A stretch of 64,000 nucleotides of DNA. Source: Isoetes taiwanensis. Taxonomy: Eukaryota; Streptophyta; Lycopodiopsida; Isoetales; Isoetaceae. Each line of letters starts with the position of its first letter. Positions within the stretch are counted from its first letter, which is position 1. Below, piece by piece: positions 58,171 to 64,000 of the stretch. The notes beneath the pieces were generated by a model. The model ran no database searches. It was not told the origin of the DNA and saw only the letters and a program-made list of their open reading frames with translations. The DNA lies in the NCBI GenBank assembly GCA_021234155.1, contig JAJEKV010000239.1, forward strand, positions 1 to 64,000, given 5' to 3'. The position numbers were made by a program, and so were the translations under genes.

Positions 58171-60060
58171 TGCATCATGTGATCCTCCTAATATCATTTG
58201 AAGCGCTAATCGTTTCTTCCTCTTTAAATTCGATGCGAACGGGAGAAGAGGCGCGGCTTAGTCGCAAAGAACCCATCTTCCCAATCCATTCTAGGTTAGT
58301 GTCTTTCTTTGCTTTCTTTGAATCTGTAGGCGAGAAGCGGAGAGTTCATAGTCATTTGCAGTTTGATCTTCATCTGTTAAATCAGAGGCAGTTTTAAATC
58401 AGAGGCAGTTTCAAGAGGCTTGGAATACCATTATTGAAACGTTTACAAAGGCAGAGACCAACTCTTGAATCAATAGCTGAGATAAAGGAAGCCGAGCTAT
58501 TATTGTATCGATAAGGTTGGTTCAACCCTAAAGCTATGTGGAATTATATGATTGGGCCGGTATGAAGCGGTGAGAATACTTAATTTAAAAAAAAAAGACA
58601 AACTGAATTCTTGGAAAAGCTTTTGACTCTATTGTTGCGCCAAGGTTTTAGCGGGCATGCTATTTAAATGATACAAAAACATAATTTGAACAATCGGTTA
58701 CGTATTGAAAGTATCGAGTCCGGTTGTCTTTTTAGTGCACCTTCTTCTTTGGTAATGGGAATAGCTTGCATTTCACCGTTGTTTCTCCGATGTATTATGC
58801 CTACATGGCGTGGAGAGCCGCGATTGAAGCAAAAACCAGCAGCCTCAGCGGATGTCAATTCCACCGGATGGCCATTGTGCCCTCCTTGATTATGGATATA
58901 CGGTTTGCTCTGTTCCCATTTCAAGCTCAATTTTTCATGTCCATCTCCTCTATGAATGCGTGGGGAGTGTGAGAATGAAAATCCTTCGGCCAAAGAACAA
59001 GCCCTTCCCTCCTGTATGGCCTTCCTTCTAACAAAGATATGTCAAGGGGGAAATACGGTGGCAAGCCTGAAGATTCGATAGGTAAATCTGCGAGCCTTGG
59101 AAAATGCCATTGCTCTCTACTTTCATTTTGCTGCTCTTTCCTGTAGGCATTGGTGGCCTCAATTACCTCGAAGAACACAAGAACACCACCGGCTCGAGAA
59201 AATGTAGCCAATCCACGCTTTAGATCGCCCTATAATATCCCAATGTATTTTTATGGGTTAGGTGAAGTTTTAAGATCATAATATCTGATGGAGCTGCAGA
59301 TAGTTGTGGTGACCACGGGCAAACCCGTTGGTGAGCAATGACCACCTACGCGTCTTTGCCTGGCACTTTGACATGTCAATGTGCTCACGACAAACCATTC
59401 ATCCCCTTTTGTGTTGTTGATTTTGATTGATTTGTGCCTTGCTATTTTAACCGCTTTGTTTGGCCTTCAATCTTCATTTTAGACCTTTCTATTCTAGCTT
59501 GAGCATTCCTTCCACTTTGATCCTATGACCTCTGCCCCATTGCTGGACTTGAGCAATTTGCTTGTGATTCAAAATCTATTTCAAGGTTAGATTCGGTGGA
59601 TATTTTAAAAAATGCTCCATTTACTTACTTGAGAAAGAATGGGCGCATGAAGCGTAGAATTCCCTCACATGAGATATTATGACAATGAGATTGAACAACA
59701 ACTGGCTCTTACCAAAGCATGTATTTATGGTTCGGGGTTTTCGTTTACGCTGGTTTTATCACGGTAGAAATGGGTCCATCCGGTATTGTAGCCTCATCAT
59801 CCCATCCATCGCGGAGAAAGAAATATGTTGCGAGAATAAGTTTAGGACATTTATGTTCCTTTGCTTTATTTTTGGCGGCAAATACTTTCTTGATTCTTAT
59901 GCTTCTTTTTGCATCTAAGAGTTTTGGAATTTTGCCGGTGGGCCGGACTTCTATTCTGGGATGTTATTGAGTACCGAAAGAGCTACTCCAAAGGTTTAAA
60001 GGTCTTTATAATGAGCTAGAATAGAATTTCTGCCCAATAGCCCTTCCGCGGCACCTAATG
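58171..60060. other. Broken coding traces of unknown origin
   Basis: Several protein-like pieces change frame. Plus-strand RLGIPLLKRLQRQRPTLESI then EIKEAELLLYR (58410-58515); membrane-like MYYAYMAWRAAIEAKTSSLS and FALFPFQAQFFMSISSMNAW (58790-58970); NEIEQQLALTKACIYGSGFS (59685-59745). On the minus strand, 58927-59211 and 58664-58993 are open and equally plausible (PYFPLDISLLEGRPYRREGL). The density of open frames suggests decayed coding DNA, but I cannot decide the strand or name a family. Confidence 0.3.
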
Positions 60061-61400
60061 TTGCCATTCAACATATTAAAGACGAACGGTGCACATCTGA
60101 TCCCGAGCCCCTCCAAGGGTGCCGCAGGTCACAGCCCAAAACATGTCGATTTTCTCAAATGCGGGCGAAGGAATGGCTAAAGATAACCGACTTTTAGGAA
60201 GGTCCAATTATACAAAAAGCAAGATCCGTTGATCGGAAGATGATGCAAGCGGATGCCTCTCTTATTCACAAGCATTTTAAGTAATACCAGTGACATGTAA
60301 AGGCACTCTTGCAAGAAGGTGAGGCTTCTTGACTTTTTGTTTTTCCTTGGTTCAATTTTGCTTGGTCCTCTATGAAATTTAAAATATTGTATTATGTACA
60401 TTTTATTCTAAAATACAAAACTCTCTTTCCTTTACATTTTTTTTTTTTTGCTTTGCCATTTTTTTGGGTTTTTGGATTGTTTGGTTGTAGGTCTTAAGTT
60501 ATCGATCCAAAGTCCCACAAGCAAAATGGCATTTTCTATAGGAAGCTTTTATTTCCTTTTGAGTCAAATTTCCACAAGCAATATACATTTTCCATAGGAA
60601 GCTTTTACTTCATTTTGCTTCTTGAAGCATAAGTTCTCAAAATTTCCCTCTAATGTGACATTGTTGATATATACAACATAACATTCATCATTGCAGTTGA
60701 TGTATACAATAAAACATTTCTCTCAATCATCATTCTTACATCACAACACAAGGCTATGTTAACACACACCCTACAACATTGGACACCTATCTTTGCAGTG
60801 GCCTTTAACCAAGAAGGAGGGCGAACCAGCTCCAACCGAATCCTATATAAAATGCACATCCTATTTAGGTGTGGCAAAGCCAAGCACACGCTTGGCAAAA
60901 AGTAGCAAACGGTCAGCATTGGGTGCCCACATAAACAAACGCCAGCATTGGACGCCCACATAACTATACTCCCCAACTTATGCACAACAATGCCGAGCAC
61001 ACATAGAATTGATAAGTTATTTGGATTCAAGTTGTAGATCAAGAACAACAATGCCGAGCCCACATAGAATAGATAAGTTATTTGATCTCAAGTTGTACAT
61101 GTATGTCTTAGAAACTTTTGAGGGCGTTGTCTTAATGATCCATGGAAAACATACTCATTTGTTTTATGCTCAAAATTGCTAAGTTCAATCAAAACCTATG
61201 CTTAGGGGATTGAAGCTTATGCCCAGGGTACCCATTTGTTTTATGTCACATCTAAACACTGGGGGAAGGGACCATGAGATGTCATCAACATTCTGGGAAG
61301 GGGACTGCCGAGAGACACAAAACCGGCAGATAGGCTTGTCATTCATCCACAGCAATTATACAATGTGGAAAACTAGGGAGAGAGAGGGATAGCCCACCAT
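60061..61400. other. Unassigned interval with small repeats
   Basis: A pair of about 60 bp at 60515-60612 (caagcaa.., ttttc.ataggaagctttta) and a pair of about 75 bp at 60975-61100 (aacaatgccgagc.cacatagaat.gataagttattt). No gene. Confidence 0.5.
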
Positions 61401-64000
61401 AGGAACAATATGGGACTACCCCTAAAAAGAAAATGTGCCAAGGCAAAATAAAAAGGGTAATGGCGACAACTTCTCATCGAGGGATAAAACCCATCCCTTC
61501 GGGTTTGAGGAAAACTTAATGAGAAATGCAAAATGGTCGCCAACAACCTTGAATGTGTTGCCTGGAGGAGAACGGAGAAATGAGTTGATAAGTCGCCAAC
61601 AACTGAATGTATTTGTTACTGGAGAACGGAGAGAAAGCAGTTGATGGCTAAGCGCAAAATAGAAACATGACCCAAAGAAACCTAAAGAAAACAACCCCAG
61701 ATGTGTCCATGGAGAACCAAGGAGAGGGGTGATGGCTGAATAAATAGAAACGGGACCCCAGGGGCCGTGCGAAAAATGGGCGGAATCCCAAGCAATACCA
61801 ACAAAACTCCCAAAAGAACACCCGTGAAATGGGTGGAGAAAACAAATAGCACAAGCTGCACCAAGAAAGTCGAAAATGAAAACAAAGAAAAAAGAACATA
61901 ACAGAAAAGATAGCATCACCCGGCCGGGTGGAGAACCATTATGTAAAATATGCATCACCCTCGAGGTGGAAATAAATAGCATAAAGCATCACCCAACCCG
62001 GTGGAGAACCATTATGTAAAATATGCATCACCTGAGGTGGAAATAAACAAAGATCACCGTGGTGCGGAGAACAAATACTGATGAGGGCGATGGAGCGTAA
62101 AACATAAAAATAGCAACACTCCACGGGTGAAGAACAACAAAAGAGGTATGAACAACAAAAATACAAATGAAAAAGACTCGCAATCACCGCAGGTGGCGGA
62201 AAGGAGGAAGCCACGAGAGGAGAAGAAGAGTTGCCGTGAGAAGACGCAGCCATAAGCGAGGCAAAAGCGGAAAAGGCCCTAATAAATTTCGTCCCTTCCC
62301 AGTAATGGTGATCCGATGTTTCCGGATCGATGGGATTAAGGAAGGGACTCTTCCTCAACTATAAGGTAATCGCTAAAACCTCCGGCTTAAGCCAATAGCA
62401 AGAAGACACTTCCGCCACCACCCCCAAGTAGTGGGATAGGATAAATATCAGAGAGAAAGGAGAGGAACGAAAAAGAGGGTCACGAAACCAGGTATCGAGG
62501 AGATGATTAGGAAACGGTAGAAATTAGGCTACCAAGGATAGTAGCGGGGCAGCGGAAGGAAGGCAAGCGCGGCGGGAGAAAGTAAACCGGGATCCGGCGA
62601 GTCCGTTCAAGCCGAGAAGCGAAGGCCACGTTGACGGCGAGAATCGGCTAGTATGGCGAAAGTGCCGGGGAAGAAAACGGCCGAAGAAGAAGAGCCGAAA
62701 AGCACTCGCTATGGGCGACATCAGCTCAATAACCCGAAAAAGGAAAGGACATTAGAGAAAAACAATGAAAAAAAAGCCACGCCCGATGATGGCTAATCTA
62801 AGGAAGCGCCCTACTGGATGGCATCAACAAGAATGACCTGAAAAAAGGAAGGACATTAGAGAACGGAGACAATGAAAGGGACGCCGCCACGATGACGATC
62901 GAAGGAGCGCCTCTGGCATGCCAACGCAGAACGGCAACAAAGGCGATGACAAAACAAACCACGCGTTAATACGCACAATGCACATATGATATGAATGCAA
63001 ATCACGGACTTGCGTCGGGTGGATATTTGTCTTATTTGAATCTGATTCTGGATACGGAAGTTTGTGAATGTGGCTACGGACTGAAGTCCGTGAATGTGGC
63101 TATGATTCCTTCGAACACGGTGGCTAATATATCTAGATGGAGATAAGTCAACAAAGGAACCCTTCAACATGGATCCCCAAAAAGAATAAACAATAACGAT
63201 AAATAAGAAGGAAAAATAACAAGTGGCGAGAGAATAAGGCAAAGAGGAAAAAACCTACGCATAGGAATGTAAAAATGCATAGATAATATAAAGATCGGAC
63301 GAGAAACATGAGGTTGAGTAGAGTCGCACACCATTAGCGAGCGTGAGAAGACGCGGACCCAAGGCCGCCACGCCACGAGTGAGGGGCAAAGGGCTCGAGA
63401 TCGCAAAAAGCGGCAAAGGAAAATCTGACGAGAGCAGCGTGGTAGAGGGAAAAAAAAAACCGTAAGGATGCGGAAGTGGAGAACAAAAAGCGTACATCTT
63501 GAGGCGAGAGGAAAAAGGTACCAGGGCGAGCCCGTGAGAGGTAGACCGACGAGCCAAAAAAAAAGGGTAAAAGGTAAAATGGCGGGAGGGAAGTTGAAAA
63601 ATTTGATGAAATTCGCGATGACGACGAGAGAACCAGAGTCCAATCGAGAAAACCATTACAAAGGCATCAACATCCGATAGAAAACACAAGTGCAAATGAA
63701 AAATCTAAAACAACCATGGGAAAACACAAAATCAATAAGATCGGACCCACGTATAAATGAAGCACTGGGCAACCAAAGCGAAAAAGGTAAAAGGAACATA
63801 CAACCGGGATAAAGGCAAAGCACTCGGGACGTATTCCACAGGGCCAGTCAATGTCCGCCCGTGCAACCCGTAAAGGCATTGCGACCCATCTCGGAGGAGG
63901 TGCAAAAGGGTCCTTTTCGGCTCACCGCTGCCGGCCGGGCAGAAAGATGCTTTGGGAGAGGGCCGCTCACGGCGTAAGCCTCGGGCACCACCACCTTCCC
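61401..64000. mobile_element. Possible third large element (E3), partial
   Basis: Composition turns GC- and purine-rich with many open frames on the minus strand, as in E1 and E2. It holds its own hairpin array (61905-62070) and local duplications (about 62726-62830 versus 62833-62940: aggacattagaga..acaatgaaa...gcc). No end, no DUF7869 motif and no recognisable protein are in view, so this is an analogy only. The window ends inside it. Confidence 0.3.
61905..62185. repeat. E3 array of CACC/GGTG hairpins
   Basis: Successive palindromes: CATCACCCGGCCGGGTGG (about 61914-61931), CATCACCCTCGAGGTGG (about 61954), CATCACCCAACCCGGTGG (about 61986), CATCACCTGAGGTGG (about 62026) and ATCACCGTGGTG (about 62052). 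A shared spacer, aaccattatgtaaaatatg, follows two of them. Degenerate forms continue at about 62118 and 62185. Confidence 0.75.

Noticed and set aside
58664-59211. Minus-strand protein pair
   Set aside because: Equally good open frames exist on the plus strand and no family is recognisable.

Overview
The window looks like nuclear DNA from a land plant with a large, repeat-rich genome; a fern is my best guess, but that is inference. The plant signals are a spliced TMEM97/EXPERA-type membrane protein gene, a PLS-type pentatricopeptide fragment, a malectin-type receptor kinase fragment, and pieces of CACTA, Helitron and Ty3/gypsy elements. Gene density is very low, introns are GT-AG, and most coding traces are frameshifted relics. 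I see no rRNA, tRNA, CRISPR array or bacterial operon.

Layout. (1) 1088-10165: a degraded large DNA transposon, here called E1. It has short imperfect inverted ends, a multi-exon minus-strand gene with a ParB-like segment, and a plus-strand DUF7869-type gene near its right end. (2) 10166-24690: relic-rich DNA with candidate exons, a receptor-kinase fragment (about 16.3 kb), a broken beta-propeller lactonase gene (19.4-20.5 kb) and a PPR fragment (23.2-23.6 kb). (3) 24695-36896: a second large element, E2, with 25-bp perfect terminal inverted repeats and a TTCA target duplication. It carries broken minus-strand genes, one of them HAD/FCP1-like, and a broken DUF7869 gene at the right end. (4) 36901-39199: the right part of a CACTA-like element, into which E2 may have inserted. 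It has an intact three-exon gene for a 210-residue charged protein and a subterminal array ending in CTTGTAGTG. (5) 43315-44549: the TMEM97-like gene, the best intact host gene here. Its 3' part and downstream DNA (43471-45947) are duplicated at 53230-57627, where a 1920-bp TG...CA solo-LTR-like insertion with GTTTC target duplications interrupts the copy. (6) 46.8-49.3 kb: a Helitron helicase fragment interrupted by a CACTA end, then a gypsy integrase tail. (7) 57.6-64 kb: unassigned, possibly a third element (E3) with its own hairpin array.

The most unusual observation is that E1 and E2, and possibly E3, each carry a private family of palindromic hairpins. These are TGTCTATGCG/CGCATAGACA in E1, TTCTCGACTCG/CGAGTCGAGAA in E2, and CACC-CGG/CCG-GGTG in E3. 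Where exon borders can be read in E1 and E2, the hairpins lie in short introns of the elements' own genes and are often spread by local tandem duplication. I know of no described system that matches this.
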